From a virus: a DNA stretch of 20,166 bases. The stretch lies in the IMG/VR virus record IMGVR_UViG_3300047558_000005, positions 1 to 20,166 of that record, one strand, 5' to 3'. The position numbers and the translations under genes are program-made. Below the pieces are notes generated by a model. That model was not told where the DNA came from, searched no databases, and was given only the letters and a program-made list of their open reading frames with translations. This document shows positions 1 to 6,660 of the stretch, piece by piece; the stretch's first letter is position 1; each line of letters starts with the position of its first letter.

Positions 1-401
1 ATATTGGGTATATTCTAATATAATCTAACTATTAATAGCATAGATTGTCAGCGGTCGCACTTAACAGGGTAACATATCATAACATTAAAATTGTTAGCTT
101 TGCCTATTATAAGAGGGTGTGGAAGAAGTCTATTTAACATAATATTTATTATTGGTTGATTAGATAACAGGATAAAGACCCCCTAGCCACTTTTTTAGCG
201 TAGAACTTTTGGGGAGTGCCTTGTGCCCCCTAAAATTCTGATATAAAACATTAACTTCACATTTCTTGAGATTGTAATTTTTTAATTTTTCCTATAACCC
301 ATTAAAAAAAAATGTAATATGTATAAATGCAAACCGAAACCAAAAAAGTAAAACGCAACTATAAGTTGCATAGATTTAGCGTATATACTCTATGGAGGAA
401 T
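1..401. other. Non-coding AT-rich region upstream of the terminase genes
   Basis: No convincing protein-coding frame is seen on either strand; stops are frequent. Seen in it: a perfect 10-bp palindrome CTATTAATAG (29-38); a short GC-rich island GCGGTCGC (around 51-58); three copies of TAACA (62, 70, 80) followed by the inverted form TGTTA (92-96); C-runs and G-runs at 179-183, 211-214 and 226-230 that could form weak hairpins; and a 6-bp stem at 355-369. Lying just upstream of terS, it could hold a late promoter, a packaging site or the end of the preceding module, but nothing decides between these. No tRNA cloverleaf or CRISPR pattern was seen. Confidence 0.6.
355..369. repeat. Short inverted repeat (6-bp stem, 3-base loop)
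   Basis: GCAACT (355-360) and AGTTGC (364-369) are exact reverse complements separated by ATA. It lies about 30 bases upstream of a GGAGG motif and the start of the terminase unit. No T-run follows, so it is not a terminator. It could be an operator or a small RNA hairpin in the leader; the role is unknown. Confidence 0.35.
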
Positions 402-500
402 ATGAATAGATATAATCCATCTAAGATTAGATATGCTATGTTTATGAATAAAATAATAGCAATAGAAGCAAAATACCAACCATATGAATGCACAATTTAA
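402..500 (+). CDS. Possible 32-residue small ORF with a Shine-Dalgarno motif, overlapping terS
   Basis: An ATG at 402 opens a 32-codon frame ending with TAA at 498-500, overlapping the terS start by 17 bases in another frame. The predicted peptide is basic and hydrophilic at its N-terminus, with no recognisable domain. What makes it worth listing is a canonical GGAGG (394-398) three bases before the ATG; almost no other gene in this window has such a motif. If translated, it could act as a leader that couples ribosomes to terS initiation at 484. A chance ORF in AT-rich DNA is just as possible, and the short spacing between GGAGG and the ATG counts against it. Confidence 0.3.
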   Translation: MNRYNPSKIRYAMFMNKIIAIEAKYQPYECTI

Positions 501-1011
501 AGACATAACCAAACAAGCCTTTATATTGGCTTACAAAGAGAACTTCGGTAACATCACTATTGCTTGTACAGCAGCAGGGGTATCTAGAGGAGCTTACAGC
601 AAATGGATTAAAGAAGATGAAGAATTCAGAAACACCTTAGCGGAGATTGAACCAGAAGAAATCATGTTAGACTTTGGTGAACATAAGCTAATGGAAAGAA
701 TTGCCAAAGGAGATACTTTAGCAACTATGTTCCTTCTAAAAACCAAAGGCAAAAGAAGAGGTTACATTGAAAGACAAGAAGTGGCTCACGAAGGTGATGT
801 GGTAAAACAAATTACGGTTAATGTCTTAAGACCTGAAGAATTAGAGAATGTTAGTCCTAAACAACTAGATGGTGATGAGAATTTGCAATTAGAAGATAGT
901 GGCATGACTGTACCAGCTACAATGGCTGGTGAAATTGATGAAATTCCGTTGTACAACCACGATAAAGGAAAATTATTGGACTTAAATGAGCAGGAAGAGT
1001 ATGAAGAGTAG
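484..1011 (+). CDS. terS: Terminase small subunit (DNA recognition)
   Basis: Protein of 175 residues. Small terminases bind the phage packaging site as a ring and deliver DNA to the large subunit. Residues about 8-45 form a helix-turn-helix-like segment, with a middle that reads TAAGVSRGAYSKWI, typical of the phBC6A51-type and related small terminases. Residues about 45-95 are helical (oligomerisation core), including a KGDTLATMFLLKTKGKRRGY stretch seen in these families. The C-terminus is acidic and probably flexible, ending EEYEE, as expected for the part contacting TerL. The start at 484 is the first ATG after in-frame stops. Position directly before terL supports the call; sequence divergence is normal for TerS. 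Confidence 0.85.
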   Translation: MNAQFKDITKQAFILAYKENFGNITIACTAAGVSRGAYSKWIKEDEEFRNTLAEIEPEEIMLDFGEHKLMERIAKGDTLATMFLLKTKGKRRGYIERQEVAHEGDVVKQITVNVLRPEELENVSPKQLDGDENLQLEDSGMTVPATMAGEIDEIPLYNHDKGKLLDLNEQEEYEE

Positions 1012-1058
1012 TTTAAAATCAATTTAAAGGGCATTTAGAGACGATTTAAGACACTTTA
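1012..1058. repeat. Five helically phased TTTA units (possible TerS-binding iterons)
   Basis: Immediately after the terS stop codon, TTTA occurs at 1012, 1023, 1034, 1045 and 1055, spacings of 11, 11, 11 and 10 bases. The first four units share a purine-rich follow-up (TTTAAAA, TTTAAAG, TTTAGAG, TTTAAGA). Spacing near one helical turn puts all units on one face of the DNA and would also favour intrinsic bending. Small terminases of other phages bind repeated or bent sites near their own gene, so a pac or cos-associated binding site is a plausible inference. AT-rich coincidence cannot be excluded. Confidence 0.45.
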
Positions 1059-1130
1059 ATACTAAAATAGTGCATATGTGTCAAAAAACCAATAAACTGA
1101 CTTATATCGCCTTAAAATGAGTCAAAATAA

Positions 1131-1145
1131 TATAGTAAAGCTATA
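1131..1145. repeat. Short inverted repeat TATAG-N5-CTATA
   Basis: TATAG (1131-1135) and CTATA (1141-1145) flank five bases. It adds to the cluster of dyads in the terS-terL gap. Being short and AT-rich, it may be chance. Confidence 0.25.
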
Positions 1146-1156
1146 ACTTAACCAAA

Positions 1157-1208
1157 TGTTGTATAAATTCAACAATATGATTAGATATGTTGAAGGTGTT
1201 CAACATAT
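1157..1208. promoter_or_regulatory. Two tandem TGTTG-N8-CAACA dyads upstream of terL
   Basis: Two 18-bp sites with the same architecture, TGTTG, eight bases, CAACA, lie at 1157-1174 and 1188-1205. Their centres are 31 bp apart, close to three helical turns. The second extends to a perfect 10-bp inverted repeat with a 4-base centre (1185-1194 and 1199-1208). The pair ends about 22 bases before the terL start codon. Two matching dyads on one DNA face are the usual look of an operator pair for a dimeric regulator; a terminase recognition site or paired RNA hairpins are alternatives. No T-run follows, so these are not intrinsic terminators. Confidence 0.5.
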
Positions 1209-1229
1209 AATAACCAAAAACCAACATGA

Positions 1230-2366
1230 ATGAACGTAACTACCAACAAAGTATTCCAAATCTTGCAAGAGAGTCCAAAAAAAATCTCAGTTATGCAAGG
1301 AGGAACAAGAAGTGGCAAGACATACAATATCTTGACATGGTTTATCGTAAAACTGTTACAAGAAAGGGGAAAGACGCTGACTATCTGCCGTTCCTCGCTG
1401 CCGTCTATCAAGGGTTCTGTAATGAGAGACTTCATAGAGATACTTTCGAAATATGGGCTTTACTCAGAAGACAAACACAACAAATCAGAAAATTTATACT
1501 TTCTAAGCGGAAACACCGTAGAGTTCGTATCTACTGACCAACCGCAAAAGATTAGAGGTCGTAAAAGACATTATTTGTTTATAAACGAAGCTAACGAGGT
1601 AAACTACGAATCTTGGATGCAGTTAGCCCTTCGTACAACCCATAAGATTGTAATTGACTACAACCCTTCCGATTATTACTCCTGGATTTACGACAAGGTG
1701 ATTCCTCGTGAAGATGCGGACTTTACTATTACAACCTACAAAGACAACCCATTTTTAGAAAAGTCTATTGTAGAGGAAATTGAAAGGTTAAAGGAAGCTG
1801 ACCACGAATACTGGAGAGTCTACGGTTTGGGTGAACGTGCTATAAGTGAAGCTACCATCTACAGTCATTGGAGAAGAAGACGAAACTTCCCTGAAGGTGG
1901 AGAGGTATTCTACGGATTGGACTTCGGTTATAACAACCAAACCGCTTTGGTTAGATGTAAAATGCATGATGGAGAGATTTATGTGGAGCAAATGATTTAC
2001 GAAACAAAGTTATCTACTGCCCTACTAATAGAAAAATTAAAATCTTTTGGTATGTCTCGTAGAGATGAGATATTCGCAGATGCCGCAGAACCTAAGACCA
2101 TCGCTGAAGTAAACAAATCAGGATTTAATCTGAAACCAGCTGTTAAGGATGTGTTTGCTGGAATCAACAAGGTAAAATCATTTCCATTGTTTGTTAAATC
2201 AGAATCACTTGATTTGTTAGATGAGATTAAGAATTACAAATGGAAAACTGACCATGATGGCAACATCATGGATGAACCTGTTAAGTTTAGAGACCACTTA
2301 ATGGATGCAATGAGATATGCCATATACACAAAATTTGCGAAACCTAAGAGAGGATGGGTTGTATAG
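1230..2366 (+). CDS. terL: Terminase large subunit (packaging ATPase and nuclease)
   Basis: Protein of 378 residues; the motor that pumps DNA into the prohead and cuts it. The N-terminal ATPase has a Walker A motif GGTRSGKT (residues 24-31) and a Walker B-like YLFINEAN (115-122) with E120 as the probable catalytic glutamate. The C-terminal RNase H-like nuclease shows its acidic residues in GLDFGY (D231), FADAAEP (D284) and FRDHLMDAM (D355/D359). This pattern fits the PBSX/Terminase_3 type. The ATG at 1230 is chosen because it gives the terminase frame; another ATG four bases upstream (1226) opens an out-of-frame ORF. The leader is A/C-rich with no Shine-Dalgarno, and two dyads lie just upstream. 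Confidence 0.95.
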   Translation: MNVTTNKVFQILQESPKKISVMQGGTRSGKTYNILTWFIVKLLQERGKTLTICRSSLPSIKGSVMRDFIEILSKYGLYSEDKHNKSENLYFLSGNTVEFVSTDQPQKIRGRKRHYLFINEANEVNYESWMQLALRTTHKIVIDYNPSDYYSWIYDKVIPREDADFTITTYKDNPFLEKSIVEEIERLKEADHEYWRVYGLGERAISEATIYSHWRRRRNFPEGGEVFYGLDFGYNNQTALVRCKMHDGEIYVEQMIYETKLSTALLIEKLKSFGMSRRDEIFADAAEPKTIAEVNKSGFNLKPAVKDVFAGINKVKSFPLFVKSESLDLLDEIKNYKWKTDHDGNIMDEPVKFRDHLMDAMRYAIYTKFAKPKRGWVV

Positions 2367-2387
2367 GTTAAAAATTTGTTACTTTTG
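2359..2387 (+). promoter_or_regulatory. Bacteroidota-type promoter before the portal gene
   Basis: TACTTTTG (2380-2387) matches the Bacteroidota -7 box TAnnTTTG, and a TTG at 2359-2361 lies 18 bases upstream, near the expected spacing for the -33 box. The upstream box overlaps the end of terL. Transcription would start near 2394, leaving a leader of about 11 bases before the GTG start at 2405. The sequence around the -7 box recurs before 7396 and 16882. Confidence 0.5.
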
Positions 2388-2404
2388 TAAAAACATAATA
2401 TAGC

Positions 2405-3814
2405 GTGAAATTAAAGGACATAATAGTGGGCTTGACCCCTTTTAAGAAAAAAGGTGTTGCCAACATAGGGTTCCCTTCAAATCCATTAAAAGATTTCGCT
2501 GGTTTAATCGCTGGTAGAATTTTATATCCTGATTTAAACGGAAAGAAGTTTGTAAACGACTACGATAACAATAGTGAAGTATATGCTATTGTTAAACGTA
2601 TATCTAAAACCATCTCTACCGTTCCTTTCTATGTGTATCAGGTTAAAAACAAAAAGGAGCTTACTCGTTATAAGGCGATGATGTCAAACGCTTCTACTGG
2701 AGCAGACGTTGCTAAAGCGGAGTTGACTAGAGTTAAGGCGGTAAGTGAGATAGCAGACTCTCCATTAAACAAGTTATTAGAAAAACCTAACGAGTATCAA
2801 TCTTTCTCTGAATTTGTAGAGAACGTGGTTGGATATAAGTTAATTACAGGTAACTCTTACATTTGGGCTAACAGATTGTCTAATGGTAAGGTTCAAGAAT
2901 TAGTAGTACTCCCATCCCAGTATGTAGCTATCATTTCTGATGGCACAATCAATGGGGTTGAAGGATATACTTTTACTTTGGTAGGATGGGATAATTTACC
3001 TGCGAAGGATGTAATCCATTTAAAATACTTCAACCCTTACTTTGATACTAACGGCCAACAATTATACGGTTTGTCACCTTTACAAGCTGCCTACAGAACT
3101 GTACAGCGTTCTAACGATGCTAAAGATACATCTGTTGGTATGTTGCAGAATCAAGGACCTAAAGGTATTTTGTATGCTAAGGATGGCAACAATGATTTTG
3201 GACCAGAAGCTGCAGGTAAGCTAAAAGAAGACTTCTACAATCAATATGGCACCAAGACTCAAGGGCAAATTGTACAGAATGCTGGTAGAGTGCTAATAGC
3301 AGGTGCTGAACTTGGGTGGGTGAACATGGGTATGTCTCCAGTAGACTTGCAGTTGTTAGAATCTGAGAAAATTACGCTAAGAGAATTATGTAATGTGTAT
3401 GGCGTAAACTCCGCATTATTTAACGACCCAGATAACAAGACTTATAACAACATGAAGGAAGCTAAGAAGGAAATGTTAACGCAAGTTGTGCTTCCTGAAC
3501 TTGTGGCACTTCGTGATGCTTTCAATAGATTTTTTGCTACAGAAATAGGAGAAGGATATTATATTGATTTTGATATTACAGTATTCCCAGAGTTACAAGA
3601 AGACATGAAAGAATTGTCAGCTATCCTTTCTCAATCATGGTGGACTACGCCTAACGAGAAAAGACAAGCGATGCGTTATGATACTATACAAGACCCTGTA
3701 ATGGATGAGATATTTATTCCAGCTGGTTACTTGCCTATAGATGAATTGACAATGTTACAAGACCCTCGTAATGCTCAGCAACAAGGTGATTATAACTTGC
3801 CTCCAGTAAAATAA
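2405..3814 (+). CDS. Portal protein, HK97 family
   Basis: Protein of 469 residues forming the dodecameric ring at the capsid vertex through which DNA enters and the tail attaches. Family features seen: an N-terminal positively charged segment, the early YAIVKRISKTISTVPFYVYQ region (about 59-80), LLEKPNEYQSFSEFVE, a LITGNSYIWANR segment, and AYRTVQRSNDAKDTSVGML followed by QGPKGILY, all characteristic of phage_portal HK97-type proteins. The start is GTG at 2405; no ATG lies nearby, and the frame is blocked upstream. The last 70 residues are acidic and Gln/Pro-rich, as usual for the portal C-terminus. A promoter-like element lies 17 bases upstream, and the next gene starts five bases after the stop. 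Confidence 0.95.
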   Translation: MKLKDIIVGLTPFKKKGVANIGFPSNPLKDFAGLIAGRILYPDLNGKKFVNDYDNNSEVYAIVKRISKTISTVPFYVYQVKNKKELTRYKAMMSNASTGADVAKAELTRVKAVSEIADSPLNKLLEKPNEYQSFSEFVENVVGYKLITGNSYIWANRLSNGKVQELVVLPSQYVAIISDGTINGVEGYTFTLVGWDNLPAKDVIHLKYFNPYFDTNGQQLYGLSPLQAAYRTVQRSNDAKDTSVGMLQNQGPKGILYAKDGNNDFGPEAAGKLKEDFYNQYGTKTQGQIVQNAGRVLIAGAELGWVNMGMSPVDLQLLESEKITLRELCNVYGVNSALFNDPDNKTYNNMKEAKKEMLTQVVLPELVALRDAFNRFFATEIGEGYYIDFDITVFPELQEDMKELSAILSQSWWTTPNEKRQAMRYDTIQDPVMDEIFIPAGYLPIDELTMLQDPRNAQQQGDYNLPPVK

Positions 3815-3819
3815 CATGA

Positions 3820-4650
3820 ATGCCCAAAATACTTTTGCCATCACAGCAGTACGAATTGCAGCAAAGAATTGCAAGGAAATCTGTAAGAGAATATCAGACT
3901 AAAATTAAGTCTGCTCTACAAAATGATTTTAATAAGGCTGCTTTGATGGTTGAAGAATTAGGTGCTTCTCAAGTGGCTAACTTTAGAAAGTCATTTTTTA
4001 ACTCTACTGAAGTTTCTAATATTTTACGAACTTTGTATGAAGGTACAGGTGGATACACAGGAATGAGGTATCAGAAGATATTTGACAGTTATAAGAAAGA
4101 AGAAACTATTGACATTAATACGGATTCTATTAGTGACTTTTGGTTAACGTTTATGCTTTCATATTGGACAGCTATTAGCGGTTTAAAAATGTACGGCATA
4201 GAAAACACTACCAACAATGAAATTATCAGGTTATTAAATGATGCCATTAAATACGGCAGAGAAAATAATTTGTCACAAAGTGAAGTAGATAATTTAGCTA
4301 TCCAGTTGTTAAGAGAGGGGAAAATTAATAATGCAAGAAGTTTATTGATTGCAAGAACGGAATCTCATCAGGCACTTTCGACAGGAGCTATGGGAGCAAC
4401 ACAAACAATTAATATACCTTTGCTAAAGCAATGGATTCATTCTGAATATGTAGGGCAACCTAGAATATGGCACAGAGAATTAGATAGACAAACAAATCCA
4501 GATGATGGACGAGTTAGAATTGGAGTTAATCAGCCGTTTCTAGTAAATACCCCTAACTACGGAGTAATTGAAATGCAATACGCACATGACGCTTCAGGCG
4601 GTGCTATAAATAACTGCAACTGCAGATGCTGTACGGTGTATATTGCGTAA
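3820..4650 (+). CDS. Phage head morphogenesis protein, SPP1 gp7 / MuF-like
   Basis: Protein of 276 residues. MuF/gp7-type proteins bind the portal inside the capsid and often enter the cell with the DNA. The N-terminal half is helical and charged. The MuF domain is in the C-terminal half: LLIARTESHQALSTGAM (about 175-191), then LKQWIHSEYVGQPRIWHRELD, and a terminal cysteine-rich NCNCRCCTVYI, the hallmark end of this domain. Position between portal and protease is standard. The ATG at 3820 is preceded four bases upstream by an out-of-frame ATG (3816), the same ATGAATG arrangement as at terL. No extra toxin domain, as fused to some MuF proteins, is visible. Confidence 0.88.
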   Translation: MPKILLPSQQYELQQRIARKSVREYQTKIKSALQNDFNKAALMVEELGASQVANFRKSFFNSTEVSNILRTLYEGTGGYTGMRYQKIFDSYKKEETIDINTDSISDFWLTFMLSYWTAISGLKMYGIENTTNNEIIRLLNDAIKYGRENNLSQSEVDNLAIQLLREGKINNARSLLIARTESHQALSTGAMGATQTINIPLLKQWIHSEYVGQPRIWHRELDRQTNPDDGRVRIGVNQPFLVNTPNYGVIEMQYAHDASGGAINNCNCRCCTVYIA

Positions 4651-4660
4651 ACAAATAAAT

Positions 4661-5434
4661 ATGAGTAATTTTTATAACAAAAAGGCGGTTAGTGGAGCTC
4701 CAGTCGATATGGCTGATGACTCAAGAACTATTACAGTTTACTATTCTGCTTTTGGAAACGTAGATAGCGATGGCGATATAATTATGCCAGGTGCTTTTAC
4801 TAAATCAATTAAAGAGAACGGACCAGGTGCTAAGAATAGAATATGGCACTTGTTTAACCACTCTACAGACAAACCTGTTTCTAAACCTAAAGAACTTATT
4901 GAAGATGCTTTTGGTTTAAAGGCAGTAGTTAAAATGCCAAATACAACTTTAGGTAGAGATACTTATGAATTGTATAAAGATGGCCACATTACCGAGCATA
5001 GTATAGGCTTTAAGACTATTAAGTCTCAAGCTAAAGCTACAGCTAATGAAATAACAGAAATTCAATTGTTTGAAGGCTCTTCAGTTTTATGGGGAGCTAA
5101 TGCTAATACACCAACAGTAAGTGTTAAATCAGAAATCAAAACTACGGTTATTGATGAGATAGCTAAAACTATCAAGTCTTTAAGAAATGGCTTTTATACT
5201 GATGAGACTTTCGGACTATTGGAGTTGAAGTTGAAACAATTACAACAATATCTCGCAGAAATGGAAGACGAAGAGTCAGTTACTTCTGAAGACCAACCGC
5301 AGACGGACTTTCCTGGTGAACTAGATAATCCAGAAGACCAAGCAGAAGATGCATTGGAAGAAGAAGAAAACCCGACTATTTCTATTGAAATCGAGGTAAA
5401 CAAATATTTACAATCATTTAAAATTTTCAACTAA
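4661..5434 (+). CDS. Prohead maturation protease, HK97 gp4-like (peptidase U35)
   Basis: Protein of 257 residues from the ATG at 4661; a TTG start at 4643 would add six residues but is less likely. The enzyme cleaves the capsid protein's N-terminal scaffold domain and itself during head maturation. Visible motifs: SDGDIIMPGAF (about 36-46), the histidine in HLFNHS (H67) and the serine in ITEHSIGF (S114), matching the His/Ser catalytic residues of the family. From about residue 190 the chain becomes a strongly acidic, Pro/Gln-containing tail, possibly an internal scaffold or targeting segment for the capsid lumen. It overlaps the capsid gene by one base (TAATG), implying translational coupling. 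Confidence 0.9.
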   Translation: MSNFYNKKAVSGAPVDMADDSRTITVYYSAFGNVDSDGDIIMPGAFTKSIKENGPGAKNRIWHLFNHSTDKPVSKPKELIEDAFGLKAVVKMPNTTLGRDTYELYKDGHITEHSIGFKTIKSQAKATANEITEIQLFEGSSVLWGANANTPTVSVKSEIKTTVIDEIAKTIKSLRNGFYTDETFGLLELKLKQLQQYLAEMEDEESVTSEDQPQTDFPGELDNPEDQAEDALEEEENPTISIEIEVNKYLQSFKIFN

Positions 5435-6600
5435 TGGTAGAAGAAATTAAAAGTGCTTTTGAAGGTATCAAGTCTGAATTAAACGGACAATTTGATGCAG
5501 CAAAAGCTGAAAACGTAGCTGCAGTAGACGCAGTAAAATCTGAATTAGAAGAATTAAAATCTCAAGTTGCTGTAGTTAAAGATGCTGCTGACAAACTTGA
5601 AGCAAAAAGCAATCGTAAAACAATGAACGAAAATCAAGCAAAAGGCTTCAATGCTACATTAGCTGAAGCAATTGAAAAGAATGCCGATGTATTAGGCAAA
5701 ATTGGTGCTGGTGAATTAAAGAGCCACGCATTTGTAATGGACACTAAGGCTGTAGGAAACATGACAGAAGCTTTAAGCTTAACTGGTGATATTCCTCGTC
5801 AATATGCTAACCAAGTTTATGGTTTACCTTCTCGTAAAGTACACGTTAGAAGTTTGTTACCAGTAGGTTCAATCTCTCAAGGTTTATTTACTTTCCCTCT
5901 TGAAACAGGTGGTGAAGGTGCTCCTGCTGCACAAGTACAAGGCTCTAGCAAAGCACAAGTTGATTTTGACATCACAATGACTAATGCTCCTGCACAAGTT
6001 ATTGCTGGTTACGTTAAAATCTCTCGTCAAATGTTAGATGACGTACCTGCTATGACTTCTTTCTTACAACAAAGATTGTTAGAGAAGTATTTAGTTGCTG
6101 AAGATGCTCAGTTATTAAGTGGTAACGGTACTGCTCCAAACTTACAAGGTTTAACTGGTGTTGCCTCTGCTTTCTCTGGTGCTGCTACAGTTGACGTTGA
6201 GCAATTAGTTCAATCTATTGCACAAGTTGAAGCTAGTAACTACACAGCTACTGGTATCTTGATTAACCCAACTGATTGGGCTAACATCATCAACACTAAA
6301 AACACTAATAGTGCTTACTCTTTACCAGGTTCTACAATCGTTACAACTAACGGTCAATTATCTATCGCTGGTATTCCTATCTATACTTCTACAGCTATTG
6401 CTGCTGACAAGTTCTTAGTAGGTGACTGGTCTATGGGTGCTCAAATCATGCAAAGAGATGGTATTTCTATTCGTTTCACAGAATTCGAAGGAAATGACTT
6501 TACTCAAAACATGATTACTGTAAGAGTTGAAGCTCGTATCGCATTCCCTATCTACTACGCTGGTGCGTTTGTGTACGGAGATTTTGGCAATGTTGCTTAG
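5434..6600 (+). CDS. Major capsid protein, HK97 fold
   Basis: Protein of 388 residues. Residues 1 to about 65 form a charged coiled coil (EEIKSAFEGIKSELNGQF and following heptads), equivalent to the HK97 delta domain that serves as built-in scaffold and is removed by the neighbouring protease. The rest carries typical HK97-fold segments: VHVRSLLPVGSISQGLFTFP, QVIAGYVKISRQMLDDVPAM and the C-terminal RVEARIAFPIYYAGAFVYGD. No separate scaffold gene is present, consistent with this layout. Codon choice is strongly biased to TTA, GCT, CAA and CGT, as expected of the most abundant virion protein. A terminator follows 30 bases after the stop, which would isolate its transcript. Confidence 0.95.
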   Translation: MVEEIKSAFEGIKSELNGQFDAAKAENVAAVDAVKSELEELKSQVAVVKDAADKLEAKSNRKTMNENQAKGFNATLAEAIEKNADVLGKIGAGELKSHAFVMDTKAVGNMTEALSLTGDIPRQYANQVYGLPSRKVHVRSLLPVGSISQGLFTFPLETGGEGAPAAQVQGSSKAQVDFDITMTNAPAQVIAGYVKISRQMLDDVPAMTSFLQQRLLEKYLVAEDAQLLSGNGTAPNLQGLTGVASAFSGAATVDVEQLVQSIAQVEASNYTATGILINPTDWANIINTKNTNSAYSLPGSTIVTTNGQLSIAGIPIYTSTAIAADKFLVGDWSMGAQIMQRDGISIRFTEFEGNDFTQNMITVRVEARIAFPIYYAGAFVYGDFGNVA

Positions 6601-6630
6601 GTAATATAACATAATTATTATACCTTTGTG

Positions 6631-6660
6631 GGGAGTAGTTCAAAAGCTACTCCCTTTTTT
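6631..6660 (+). terminator. Intrinsic terminator after the major capsid gene
   Basis: GGGAGTAG (6631-6638) pairs exactly with CTACTCCC (6647-6654); two more pairs, one a wobble, can close a 4-base CAAA loop. Six T's follow (6655-6660). It is the clearest rho-independent terminator in the window. The ATG of the homing endonuclease gene begins at the base right after the T-run, so read-through or a separate signal is needed to express that gene. Confidence 0.85.

Noticed and set aside
1-401. Attachment site, tRNA gene or CRISPR array in the left region
   Set aside because: No integrase nearby, no cloverleaf arms or conserved tRNA T-loop, and no regularly spaced direct repeats.
786-1034. Minus-strand ORF opposite terS, and the other minus-strand ORFs at 1181, 1788, 5194, 6415, 8066, 9424, 9983, 10789, 11013, 13710, 14903, 16106, 17825, 18248 and 19636
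   Set aside because: Each lies wholly or mostly opposite a well-supported + strand gene, has biased composition with no recognisable domain, and has no leader or promoter of its own.
1226-1537. 103-codon ORF in another frame inside terL
   Set aside because: The overlapping frame contains the Walker A, Walker B and nuclease motifs of TerL; this one is a low-complexity shadow.
6621-6628. TACCTTTG as a promoter for the homing endonuclease
   Set aside because: It fits TAnnTTTG, but transcription would begin inside the terminator hairpin, no -33 box is seen, and the flanks differ from the three recurrent elements.
6628-6660. GTG at 6628 as start of the GIY-YIG protein
   Set aside because: It would translate through the terminator hairpin and add residues not belonging to the domain; the ATG at 6661 begins right before the GIY motif.
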